Source: Betaproteobacteria bacterium
GTDB taxonomy: Bacteria; Pseudomonadota; Gammaproteobacteria; Burkholderiales; SG8-41
NCBI GenBank assembly: GCA_028292435.1
Contig: JAQGMI010000106.1
Coordinates: forward strand, 27,554 to 91,553
DNA length: 64,000 bases
Direction of reading: 5' to 3'
Part shown: positions 50,270-58,551 of the stretch, one piece after another
Layout: every line of letters starts with the position of its first letter
Position numbering within the stretch: the stretch's first letter is position 1
Notes under the pieces: generated by a model
Seen by the model: the letters and a program-made list of their open reading frames with translations, nothing else
Database searches by the model: none
What the model was told of the DNA's origin: nothing
Program-made: the position numbers and the translations under genes

Positions 50270-51760
50270 TTACAACTTCGGCGGATGCGTAACGATCGAC
50301 TTCAATTCCGGTGTTGGCTTGTTGAGTTTTGCGAGATCCGGCCGGGGCCGCCGCAAAGCGTCGATTGAATTAAACGCCTGTTCCATTGCATGCGCGGCAC
50401 CGAGCAATTCGCGGTCGCCGCGAAAGCGGCCGACGACCTGCAGTCCAAACGGCATGCCGTTCTGGTCGGTTCCGCAGGGCAATGCAATGGCCGGATTCGT
50501 GGCGAGGGTGATCACATAAGTGAGCGCGAGCCAGTGGTAGTAGTTGTTGAGCGGCTTGCCATCCATTTCGGCGAGATAGGACTGCGACCACGGGAAAGGC
50601 GACACCGGCGTCGTCGGTGCGAGCACGACATCGTAATCGCGGAAGGTTTGCTGGAAGCGTCGAAAAATGCGCGTTTCTTCCAGGTGCGCCCATGCCATGT
50701 CGGCGAGCGACATTTTGGCGCCGATCTCATAGTTCGCGCGCACGTTGGCACCCAGCGTGTTCGGGTCTTTTTCATAGGCATCGCGATACTTCGCGACGTA
50801 ATTGGCCGCACGGATCACGTCGAAGCAGCGATCCGCATCTTTGAATTCGGCAAACGTGACTTCGTCGCATGATTTGAACAAGTGGCGCATCGCCGCGACT
50901 TTATCGCGCAGCACTTTGCGGATCGGTTTATCGACAGGGCAGATGCCGAAGTCTTCCGTGTATGCAACTCGCAGCGAACCGAGGTCGCATGCTGCCGGTA
51001 CGGCGAAATCGAGGGGGTTGATGGGATACGACAGCGGATCGCAATCTTCCATTGCCGCCTGCGCGGCAAGCAGCTGGCATGTGTCGGCGACGGTGCGGCC
51101 CATCGGGCCCACCACTGAAATCGGCGTCCAGCCGAGCCCACGCCGCTCGACCGGGACCAGTCCCGGCGATGGCCGAAAGCCGATCACGCCGTTGATGGCG
51201 CCGGGTATACGCAGAGAGCCGCCGGTATCCGAACCGGTACAGACGGGGAGCATGTCGCATGCGAGCGCGACTGCCGAGCCGCCGGACGAACCGCCCGCAT
51301 TGAGCATCGGGTTGAATGGATTGCCGGTCGCGCCCCAGACGACGTTGCGGCTGTTCGCGCCGGCGCCGAATTCGGGCACATTGGTTTTGCACACGACGAT
51401 GGCGCCGGCCGCGCGCACGCGTGCCACCATCGCGCTATCTTGTGCGGGCACATAGTCGCGATATAACTGCGAGCCGAACGTCGTCAGCAGTCCACCGGTC
51501 TCTTCGAGGTCTTTGATGCCGGTCGGCAGGCCGTGCAGAAGTCCGAGCGGCTCACCTTTTTGTGCGGCTTTCTCAGCCGCTTTCGCTTCCTTGCGCGCGC
51601 GTTCATAGCAAGTTGCAGTAACCGCGTTCACGGCTGGATTGATCTCGGCAATCCGCTCGATGCACGCTTCAAGCAACTCGACCGGCGAGATTTCCTTTGA
51701 CCCGATGCGGCGGCGAAGCTCAACTGAGGATTCGGTTAACAAGGCGGTGGCGGTGTTCAT
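50270..51760 (-). CDS. Amidase signature (AS) family enzyme
   Basis: A 496-residue AS enzyme starting MNTATALLTESSVELRRRIG at 51760 behind CCGGAG. The full triad is seen: Lys83 (LPTGIKDLEET), Ser158/159 in AGGSSGGSAVALA and nucleophile Ser182 in TGSDTGGSLRIPG, all at consensus. It is a better match to the family than the amidase at 38364. It is divergent from a Bug gene, the same arrangement as that amidase. The amide substrate is unknown; cytoplasmic. Confidence 0.94.
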   Translation of the reverse strand: MNTATALLTESSVELRRRIGSKEISPVELLEACIERIAEINPAVNAVTATCYERARKEAKAAEKAAQKGEPLGLLHGLPTGIKDLEETGGLLTTFGSQLYRDYVPAQDSAMVARVRAAGAIVVCKTNVPEFGAGANSRNVVWGATGNPFNPMLNAGGSSGGSAVALACDMLPVCTGSDTGGSLRIPGAINGVIGFRPSPGLVPVERRGLGWTPISVVGPMGRTVADTCQLLAAQAAMEDCDPLSYPINPLDFAVPAACDLGSLRVAYTEDFGICPVDKPIRKVLRDKVAAMRHLFKSCDEVTFAEFKDADRCFDVIRAANYVAKYRDAYEKDPNTLGANVRANYEIGAKMSLADMAWAHLEETRIFRRFQQTFRDYDVVLAPTTPVSPFPWSQSYLAEMDGKPLNNYYHWLALTYVITLATNPAIALPCGTDQNGMPFGLQVVGRFRGDRELLGAAHAMEQAFNSIDALRRPRPDLAKLNKPTPELKSIVTHPPKL

Positions 51761-51846
51761 GAGCGAAATCTCCGGTGGCGTGGCGAGGGCGTAAGTATGC
51801 CAAGATATCGGATATGCGGGGGCCGACGATTTCTGCGGGGAATGAG

Positions 51847-52812
51847 ATGATCGCGCTGATTCGAATTGCATGCATGACGGCGTTGCTGTTTGACGGCGCG
51901 CAGGCGGTCGCCGCGTATCCCGATCGTCCGTTGCGCTATATCCTCGGCAGCGCAGCAGGCGGCGGCCCTGACGTAGCGGCGCGAGTTGTGATGGCAGAAT
52001 TAAGCCGGCAGACGGGCCAGCAGGTGATCGTCGACAATCGCCCCGGGGCGAGCGGCATTCTCGGCACCGAGCTGATCGTGCGCTCGACGCCGGACGGCTA
52101 CACGATGGGCCACGGCAACATCAATACGATGGCGATCAACCCGAGCGTCATGCCGAACATTCCGTACGATCATCAACGCGACCTGCGGGGCGTCGTGCTC
52201 ATGTACAACTCGCCGAATCTGCTCGCGGTGACGCTCGCGCTGCCGATCAAGTCGGTGCAGGAGTTAATCGACTTTGCGAAAAGAAATCCGGATAAATTGA
52301 TATTTGCGTCGACCGGCAATGGCTCGAGCGTCCACATCGGCATGGAGCTTTTCAAGTTGATGACCGACACGCGCATGGTGCACGTCCCCTATAAAGCGGC
52401 GACAGTGGCCATCACCGATCTCACGGCAGGGCGCGTGCAGCTGATGGCGGACAACATTCAATCGATCGGCTCGCACGTGAAAGCAGGACGCCTGCGCGGG
52501 CTTGCCGTTACCAGCGGGCGCCGTGTTCCAGCGTTCTCCGACCTGCCGACGATTGCCGAAGCGGGGGTGCCGGGTTTCGACGTGAGCGCCTGGGCTGGCG
52601 TGATCGTCCCGGCAGGCGTGCCCCGGCATCTGATCTCTGCGCTCAACGCCGCAATCAATAAAGCGTTGAAGGCAGCGGTCGTTCAGGAAAAATTTCCCGA
52701 CTTCGGTCTCGAAATCGTCGGCGGCACGCCCGAGCAGTATACGGCCCACATCAAAAGCGAAACTGCGAAATGGGCGGACGTCGTGAAGCGGTCAGGTGCG
52801 AAGCTCGATTAA
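51847..52812 (+). CDS. Bug-family solute-binding protein
   Basis: A 321-residue protein starting MIALIRIACMTALLFDGAQA at 51847; the signal peptide ends near QAVAA. Core: YPDRPLRYILGSAAGGGPD, VIVDNRPGASGI, TPDGYTMGHGNINTMAI and FASTGNGSSVHI. The cleft loop LGSAAGG differs from the PF-PGG type. The 86-bp gap to the divergent amidase must carry both promoters. It is convergent with the TPP enzyme, 10 nt apart. Confidence 0.92.
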   Translation: MIALIRIACMTALLFDGAQAVAAYPDRPLRYILGSAAGGGPDVAARVVMAELSRQTGQQVIVDNRPGASGILGTELIVRSTPDGYTMGHGNINTMAINPSVMPNIPYDHQRDLRGVVLMYNSPNLLAVTLALPIKSVQELIDFAKRNPDKLIFASTGNGSSVHIGMELFKLMTDTRMVHVPYKAATVAITDLTAGRVQLMADNIQSIGSHVKAGRLRGLAVTSGRRVPAFSDLPTIAEAGVPGFDVSAWAGVIVPAGVPRHLISALNAAINKALKAAVVQEKFPDFGLEIVGGTPEQYTAHIKSETAKWADVVKRSGAKLD

Positions 52813-52822
52813 AACTTGAGCG

Positions 52823-54421
52823 TTAAAAATGTCTGGATGCAGTGACCGGTTTCACTGCCGGATCTAGCTTCAATTCAAGCAAGGTATTCGCTTTCACCTT
52901 GCCTTTGAGCCCGGCGAGAAAAGCGCCCAACTCGGTTTCGTTCGCAGCCCTCGCATATTTCCAGGCATAAAGCGTCGCGAGGCCGCTGAAGTCGATGACC
53001 GGCGGCTCGATCGTGAATAGATCGAGCGGCTTGCCGGTTAAGCGGCTCGCGGCTTCATTAAGCGTTGCATAGCGCCGATTCGACAGAACGATCAGCAGCA
53101 ATTTCGCACCCTGGTGCGCGGCCGTCCACAGCGCTTCGCTCGCGTAGAGCGCTGAACCGTCGCCGATGATAGCGACGACCTGGCGTCCACGATTGCCGAC
53201 GGCCGCGCCAACGGATGCAGCCAGTCCCCAGCCGATGCCGCCGCTGCCGTTAATCAGGTATTCGCCTGCCGGCAGTTTCATCCATTGCCGCACGTCGGAT
53301 GTCGAGAGTCCCGATTCATCAAACCAGATGGCGTCGGGACACGCTTTGAGCAGCGCCTGCACGGCGCGCGACGGATGAAACACATTGGCCTGCACTGCGG
53401 GCAACGCGACTTGCGGGCGCTGTGGTTTGATTGCCGGCCGCTGGGCGTCGATTGCCCGCGTGATTGCGTTGAGTGCGGAGGCGGTATCGGTGACAGTTGC
53501 CAATTCGAATTCACCATCGACTGCACGCGCGCTCGAATTGTTGCCGATCCAGATTTTGGTTTGCGGCAGTTTGGCTTCGCTGTAGAGCGTCGTGCGCAAT
53601 CCCGTGCCGCCGACGAAGAACAAGAGGTCATGCGGCGCGAGGCGCTCCGAAATCTGCTTAAAGCTCGGCGGCAGATAGCCTGCGTAGCACGGTGATGCGC
53701 TGTTGATGGGCAGGGCGGCGGTATACGGCGCGACGTAAACGGGTGCCGCGAGCATGCGGGCAAGCTTGTCGAGGGCGCCGCCGGCCTTGTTCCAATGAAC
53801 ATCTTCGGCCGCGATAAAAGCGGCGCGCTTCGCCCGGGCAAGCAGGCGCGCGTAGTTTTTCGCTTCGCTTGCGGTTAACGCGGCAAGCGCCGCTGCCTTG
53901 ACCTTTTGAGGCTTGGCGTCGATATCCTCTTCGAGCAGATCCGGCGGACAGATCAACGCTACCGGCGCGAACGGCGGCGTCAGCACCGTGCGCAGCGCGT
54001 TGCGTATATTGGCGGCGGCATCCGAGCGCGTGTTCAGGCCGAACACTGCTTTACATACGGAGCCCGCCATTTTTTCGAGTGGTCCCCACAGGATCGGTTG
54101 CGTGTGCAAGAAGCGGCGGTCCTGGCCGCCGATCAGCACGAGCAGCGGTGTTTGCGCGATGCCCGCGGTATAGAGGCCGCCCATGCCGTTGCCGAGCCCG
54201 GGTGCAACGTGCAGATTGACGGCGCCGAGCGAGCGATTTGCGCGCGCATAGCCGTCCGCCATCGGCACCGCGGCGACCTCGGATAGCGCGACGACATACT
54301 TGAGGCCGCGCCGCCGCTCGCACATCCGTACGAGCGGAATTTCTGTGGTGCCGGGATTACCGAAGATATGGCTGACGCCATTGGCCTCGAGTGTCTGCAG
54401 CAGCAGTTCAGCGATTTTCAT
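52823..54421 (-). CDS. Thiamine-diphosphate enzyme, acetolactate synthase/benzoylformate decarboxylase-like
   Basis: A 532-residue protein with the three-domain ThDP fold. The N-terminal pyrimidine-binding domain has the catalytic Glu48 (VVALSEVAAVPMADGYAR) and VNLHVAPGLGNGMGGLYTA, and the C-terminal pyrophosphate-binding motif is IIGDGSALYASEALWTAA...SNRRYATLNE. It is closer to benzoylformate decarboxylase/MdlC-type proteins than to IlvB, as there is no FAD-domain signature. It decarboxylates or ligates a 2-keto acid. It lies 152 nt behind the EthD-like gene and could be the third gene of the TauD transcript. Confidence 0.85.
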   Translation of the reverse strand: MKIAELLLQTLEANGVSHIFGNPGTTEIPLVRMCERRRGLKYVVALSEVAAVPMADGYARANRSLGAVNLHVAPGLGNGMGGLYTAGIAQTPLLVLIGGQDRRFLHTQPILWGPLEKMAGSVCKAVFGLNTRSDAAANIRNALRTVLTPPFAPVALICPPDLLEEDIDAKPQKVKAAALAALTASEAKNYARLLARAKRAAFIAAEDVHWNKAGGALDKLARMLAAPVYVAPYTAALPINSASPCYAGYLPPSFKQISERLAPHDLLFFVGGTGLRTTLYSEAKLPQTKIWIGNNSSARAVDGEFELATVTDTASALNAITRAIDAQRPAIKPQRPQVALPAVQANVFHPSRAVQALLKACPDAIWFDESGLSTSDVRQWMKLPAGEYLINGSGGIGWGLAASVGAAVGNRGRQVVAIIGDGSALYASEALWTAAHQGAKLLLIVLSNRRYATLNEAASRLTGKPLDLFTIEPPVIDFSGLATLYAWKYARAANETELGAFLAGLKGKVKANTLLELKLDPAVKPVTASRHF

Positions 54422-54573
54422 GGATATTCATATGCCATGATGCTGACGGTATTGCAAGGCGCGGGATGACGGCGTACCGAGGGTTTACTCAACGCGCAGA
54501 TTGTTGTCGCGCGTGTCTTCAACTGCTTCCTCCTGCTTCGGCCTTTGCTTTGGCGAAGTGCCGATGGTATCGA

Positions 54574-55221
54574 CTACGGTTTGGTTTGGGTCGGCAGCAC
54601 GAGCTGGCACATACTGCGCCGCGTGTTCTGGAACAGCGAGCGCATTTTGGCCGTCCACGCCGTTTTGCGCGCCGTAAGCCCCGCGGGACTTTCGAACGCA
54701 TCTTTGTCGGTCAGCTCGTAGGCGGTCAGGTATCTCGGATTGCCAGTGACTGCGGCATAACGGCGGGCCCGCACGACACCCGGCACGGTAACCAGTCGCG
54801 GCAAATGCTCATTGTCGTACCACTCGTTGTATTCGTCGACGATGTGGTCGGGAATATCCGTATGCACGATGTAGAGCCACGGCGTATCTGTCGGGGGCTT
54901 CTCGCCGACGTCGCGCATCAATTTGAAATTCATGCGCTCGCGATCGTTGCCGTACAAGGTGCGCATCCGCCGCGACCACGGCGTCGGATTGGCGACGATA
55001 TCCTGAAAGGCGGGGCCCGGCTCGAATTGTTCGTCGGCGACGTCGTACCAAGCCAGATATTTCGGCTTCGCGTTTTCAACCATATAGCGTCGCGCGCCGA
55101 CAACGCCCGGCAGCCCGATCATCTGGTTGATGTGCTCGAGGTTGTACCAGGCGTTGAATTCTTCTTCGCGTTCAGCTGCAACATGCAGCCAGACGGTGAC
55201 GAGGCCTTGCGCGTCGGTCAT
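54574..55221 (-). CDS. Tandem ferredoxin-like (EthD/DUF4286-like) protein
   Basis: A 215-residue protein made of two halves that repeat each other. TVWLHVAAEREEEFNAWYNLEHINQMIGLPGVVGARRY (1-46) and YIVHTDIPDHIVDEYNEWYDNEHLPRLVTVPGVVRARRY share the pattern xY(N/D)xEHxxxxxxxPGVVxARRY. This is the alpha/beta dimeric-barrel type seen in EthD and in stress-responsive A/B barrel (Dabb) proteins. The duplication would let one chain form the barrel that other members form as dimers. It follows the TauD-type gene by 12 nt. Activity unknown. Confidence 0.75.
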   Translation of the reverse strand: MTDAQGLVTVWLHVAAEREEEFNAWYNLEHINQMIGLPGVVGARRYMVENAKPKYLAWYDVADEQFEPGPAFQDIVANPTPWSRRMRTLYGNDRERMNFKLMRDVGEKPPTDTPWLYIVHTDIPDHIVDEYNEWYDNEHLPRLVTVPGVVRARRYAAVTGNPRYLTAYELTDKDAFESPAGLTARKTAWTAKMRSLFQNTRRSMCQLVLPTQTKP

Positions 55222-55233
55222 TTATGCCGATTC

Positions 55234-56151
55234 TCAGAACGGTGCGGTGCCGCGCACGGTCGTGCGATACATCAGGCGGCGCTGCGGTAAATCGTAGTCG
55301 AAAGTGGCTTTGTGCTGCGCGGCGCAATTGTCCCACATCAGGAGGTCGCCGGCCTGCCACTGGTGGCAATAAACGAATTCCGGTTTGATGATGTGCGCGT
55401 AAAGTTCTGCGAGCAGCGCATCACCTTCGGCTTTCGGCATGCCGGCGATGCCCGAGGTGTGCGCTTCGTTGAGGAAGAGGCCTTTGCGTTTGGTTACGGG
55501 GTGCGTGCGCACCACCGGCGTTTCGACATCCGGCACTGTTTTCAATTGCTCTTCGGTCGGCATGTGCTCCTGAATCACGCGGCCGCCGCGCGCGAGTTCT
55601 TCCTCCTGGGCCCGCGCATTCTTGTTCCGGTAGTAGCGGTAGCTGTGCACGTTCTTCAATCCTTGCAGACGTTGTTTCGTCGCTTCCGGCAATGCGGCGT
55701 AAGCGGCGGTCGTGCTGGCGAAGCTCGTGTCGCCAAGAATGCGGCCGTCCTTGATCGGTACTTCAACCGAATACAGCGCCGACAACATGCTTGGCTCGGC
55801 CTTGTAGGAAAGGTCGCTGTGCCAGAAACGACCGGCATCCTGCGAGCCGATCGCATTGCCTTTGTCGTCGAGCAGGTTGGAGACGATCAGGATTTCGGGG
55901 TGACCGGCGAGGCGGCTTTCCTTGCGCACATGTTGTTCAAGTATGCCGAAGCGGCGGGTGAATGCAACCTGCTGCGCGGGCGTCAGTTTCTGATTGCGAA
56001 AGAACACGACCTCGTTATCGAAGAAAGCTTCAGCGACGCGTGCAAACGTGTCGTCATCGAGTTCCTGCGACAGGTCGATACCGGAAATCTCGGCGCCGAG
56101 GTGTTTGCCGATACGGTTGATCGTGAACTGGGGGCGGGTTGCAGTAAGCAT
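55234..56151 (-). CDS. TauD/TfdA-family Fe(II)/2-oxoglutarate dioxygenase
   Basis: A 305-residue dioxygenase starting MLTATRPQFTINRIG at 56151 behind GAGGAG. It has the FFRNQKLTPAQQVAFTRRFG block, the iron ligands His and Asp in FWHSDLSYKAEPS, the distal His in DNCAAQHKATFDY, and the 2-oxoglutarate-binding Arg in LPQRRLMYRTTVRG. It oxidises a sulfonate, aryloxy acid or similar substrate in the cytoplasm. It is divergent from a CysB-like LysR regulator across 118 bp, so it is the likely regulatory target. Confidence 0.92.
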   Translation of the reverse strand: MLTATRPQFTINRIGKHLGAEISGIDLSQELDDDTFARVAEAFFDNEVVFFRNQKLTPAQQVAFTRRFGILEQHVRKESRLAGHPEILIVSNLLDDKGNAIGSQDAGRFWHSDLSYKAEPSMLSALYSVEVPIKDGRILGDTSFASTTAAYAALPEATKQRLQGLKNVHSYRYYRNKNARAQEEELARGGRVIQEHMPTEEQLKTVPDVETPVVRTHPVTKRKGLFLNEAHTSGIAGMPKAEGDALLAELYAHIIKPEFVYCHQWQAGDLLMWDNCAAQHKATFDYDLPQRRLMYRTTVRGTAPF

Positions 56152-56234
56152 GTGAACTCCTCGTGGGAAGCGAATCGTTTTCTGATCTGGCATGCACGGT
56201 ACCAGCCTTTCATCATGTAATAAAATAATAAAAC

Positions 56235-56261
56235 CGTATATTGCTATGTGATTAACGTATA
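56235..56261. promoter_or_regulatory. CGTATA direct repeat in the TauD/LysR intergenic region
   Basis: Two CGTATA hexamers at 56235-56240 and 56256-56261 are 21 bp apart (two helical turns) in an A+T-rich stretch between the divergent dioxygenase and LysR genes. LysR-type regulators usually bind such intergenic sites. The sites are only a candidate for autoregulation and activation of the dioxygenase. Confidence 0.35.
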
Positions 56262-56269
56262 GTGATGCC

Positions 56270-57211
56270 ATGACCCTTAAACAGCTGAGGTTCCTGCGCG
56301 AAATCTCCCGTCAGTCGCTGAACATGTCGAATGCGGCGCTCGCATTGCATACGTCACAGCCCGGCGTGAGCCGGCAATTGCAGGAGCTGGAGGGCGAGCT
56401 GGGCGTTGAGCTGCTCGTGCGCCGCAAGAATCGGGTGCTGGCAATGACGGAAGCAGGTCATGCCGTGCTCGCGGCGGCGCAGCGCATGCTCAACGAAGCC
56501 GACAATATCCGCCTGATCGCCGAGGAGCTGCGTCAGGAACGCGGCGGCAGGCTGGCGTTGGCGACCAGCCATTTGCATGCGCGCTATACGCTGCTCGCGC
56601 CGGTCAAAGCATTTACCGAACGCCATCCCGAGGTGGAATTGCATTTGATGCAGGCCGATCCCGACGACGTGCCGCGCATGATCGAGGCGAACGAGGCCGA
56701 TGTCGGCATCAGTACCGATGTCACCGGTGCCCATCCTTCGCTGGTCTTGTTACCGAGCGGCGTGCTGCGCCGGAGCGTGATCATGCCGAAAGGGCATCCG
56801 CTTTCGCGCAAGAAGAAACTGACGCTCAAGGACCTCGCGAATTACCCGATCGTCGGCTACAGCCCGCGCTCGCGCGGCGGCCAGATCATCGCCAGGACTT
56901 TTCGCGATCACCGTATCGAAGCGCGCTTCGTCGTGAGCGCGAGCGATTCGGACGTGATCAAGGCTTACGTGGAAGAAGGGCTCGGCATTGCCATTGTGCC
57001 CTCATTGGCGGTCGGCACCGTGCCGGCCAGGCTGCATGTCGCCGATGCGACGCATTTGTTTCCAAAGAGCGTCACCATCATCAGCCTGCGGCGGGATATC
57101 TATTTACGCCGCTATCTCACCGATTTCATCCAGATGCTGGTGCCCGCACTCACGCGCGAGGCGATACACCGCGCAATGAACGCGAACGAGGGCGTCGCCG
57201 CCAAACGCTAA
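56270..57211 (+). CDS. LysR-type regulator of the CysB/Cbl branch
   Basis: A 313-residue protein with the N-terminal helix-turn-helix MTLKQLRFLREISRQSLNMSNAALALHTSQPGVSRQLQELEGELG, carrying the CysB-type 'xNxSxAAxxLxxSQPxVSRQ' pattern. The effector-binding domain has TSHLHARYTLLAPVKAFTERHPEVEL and the CysB-like GLGIAIVPSLA. CysB and Cbl control sulfur and sulfonate genes, and the divergent TauD-type gene fits that logic. The inducer is unknown. The ATG at 56270 is preceded by another ATG 5 nt upstream in a different frame. Confidence 0.92.
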   Translation: MTLKQLRFLREISRQSLNMSNAALALHTSQPGVSRQLQELEGELGVELLVRRKNRVLAMTEAGHAVLAAAQRMLNEADNIRLIAEELRQERGGRLALATSHLHARYTLLAPVKAFTERHPEVELHLMQADPDDVPRMIEANEADVGISTDVTGAHPSLVLLPSGVLRRSVIMPKGHPLSRKKKLTLKDLANYPIVGYSPRSRGGQIIARTFRDHRIEARFVVSASDSDVIKAYVEEGLGIAIVPSLAVGTVPARLHVADATHLFPKSVTIISLRRDIYLRRYLTDFIQMLVPALTREAIHRAMNANEGVAAKR

Positions 57212-57217
57212 GCGGAT

Positions 57218-58201
57218 TTAAGGCGCCAGCGATGACACGAATGCGGCGAGTGCGATCATGTCGTCCTCGGCCAGCTTATCGACCGCGGGTTTCATCTGGG
57301 CGCTGCCCGGGCCGGTGCGCCCGCCGTGCTTGAAGTCGTAGAGTTGCCGCACGATGTAACTGGGCGAACGGCCGGCAATGCCGGGTATCGGGCCCGAACC
57401 TTTAAGATCTGCGCCGTGACAGGTTTGACACGGGACGGTCGTGCCTGCGCCGCCGGTTTTTGCGAGCGCTTCGCCCTTGGCGATGCTGCCGACTGGAACG
57501 TAAGCGCTGAATTGCGAGCGCGTGTCGCGAAGCTCGAATTGTTCGACATCGTCCGGCATTTCGACGATGCGCCGCCCGAGCGGTTCGGTGCCGCCTTCGG
57601 GAGACTTCGCGAAAAATAAGCGCGGGATAATAGTTTTCGGCACCGTATTGCTTTCAATGACTTTGATGATGCGCTTGGGCTTTAACGCCGCAAAATAGGC
57701 CGCCGCTTCTTTCACTTCGTCATCTGTCATTGCTTTTGCGGATGACGTCATGATCGCGATCGAACTTCGTTGCGGGCCGGAGAATTTTCGCGCGCCGCTC
57801 TTCATATCGGCCATTTGCTGGATAAAGTATTCGACCGGCAGGCCCGCAAGGCCGGCATTTTCCGGACCGCCGGTTCCTTCGGCGCGATGACACGAGCCGC
57901 AGGCGCGCACATCCGGCTTTCTGCCATTGGCAACAACGGGCGGCATCGGCGCATGGTCCTGCGGGTGCCAATCCGGCGCAACGAAAAGATCGCGTGCCTG
58001 AATCCAGCTGAATGTGGCGGTGCTGCCGGGCACGCGCTGCGGCACAGCGTCGGGCGCAGGAACCTTGAAGTCGGGTTCCCACGGAGCAGCCCACGCCGGA
58101 AAAATTCCGGCGGGAGCACTGGTCTGGGCAACGGCGGGAATCGCCGGCAGGAAAAACACGGCAGCTAATGCACTGGCAATGCGAATGCACGATCTGAGCA
58201 C
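57218..58201 (-). CDS. Periplasmic dihaem cytochrome c
   Basis: A 327-residue protein starting at a GTG (58201) 6 nt after GAAGGA, giving the signal peptide LRSCIRIASALAAVFFLPAIPAVAQ. Two CxxCH haem motifs lie in separate class I domains: CGSCH at 101-105 and CQTCH at 258-262. The Met ligand regions are likely in MKSGARKFSG... and MKPAVDKLAEDD. It carries electrons in the periplasm, possibly for a dehydrogenase not present here. It is convergent with the LysR gene, 6 nt between the stops. Confidence 0.88.
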   Translation of the reverse strand: MLRSCIRIASALAAVFFLPAIPAVAQTSAPAGIFPAWAAPWEPDFKVPAPDAVPQRVPGSTATFSWIQARDLFVAPDWHPQDHAPMPPVVANGRKPDVRACGSCHRAEGTGGPENAGLAGLPVEYFIQQMADMKSGARKFSGPQRSSIAIMTSSAKAMTDDEVKEAAAYFAALKPKRIIKVIESNTVPKTIIPRLFFAKSPEGGTEPLGRRIVEMPDDVEQFELRDTRSQFSAYVPVGSIAKGEALAKTGGAGTTVPCQTCHGADLKGSGPIPGIAGRSPSYIVRQLYDFKHGGRTGPGSAQMKPAVDKLAEDDMIALAAFVSSLAP

Positions 58202-58332
58202 GGAGATTCCTTCACTGTTAAATGGCGGCGATTTCACGCTATTATGAGACATCCGTTCGACTGCACCTGCAGATAAAAAAATGCCGATATAACGGAATGC
58301 TAGCGGCGGGATATAAATCAGCGGAGTGAATA

Positions 58333-58500
58333 ATGACAAAGACATGGTTATCTATCGTTTCAATGGCGGCTTTGTTGGCCGGCGCGCAGCTCGGTTTGAA
58401 CGCGCACGCGGCCGAGGCCCGCAAGTTGCGAGTCATGTATGACCAGGCAAAGACCGGATTCGGTTTTCCCGAGTCTGTCGTTTATGGCCCGTTTCATTAA
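58333..58500 (+). pseudogene. Truncated N-terminus of an SMP-30/gluconolactonase-like secreted protein
   Basis: The frame starts at an ATG behind GGAG and encodes 55 residues: a signal peptide MTKTWLSIVSMAALLAGAQLGLN and then RKLRVMYDQAKTGFGFPESVVYGPFH. The TGFGFPESVVY stretch is how many SMP-30/gluconolactonase beta-propellers begin, where it continues into a ~280-residue propeller. Here TAA follows at once, and the next gene starts 52 nt later. It looks like the remnant of a deleted gene, although a short expressed peptide cannot be excluded. Confidence 0.45.
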
Positions 58501-58551
58501 ACTCGCGAAATAATCGCATCGACTAAAACAAACAAGGACAGGTCATCAAGC

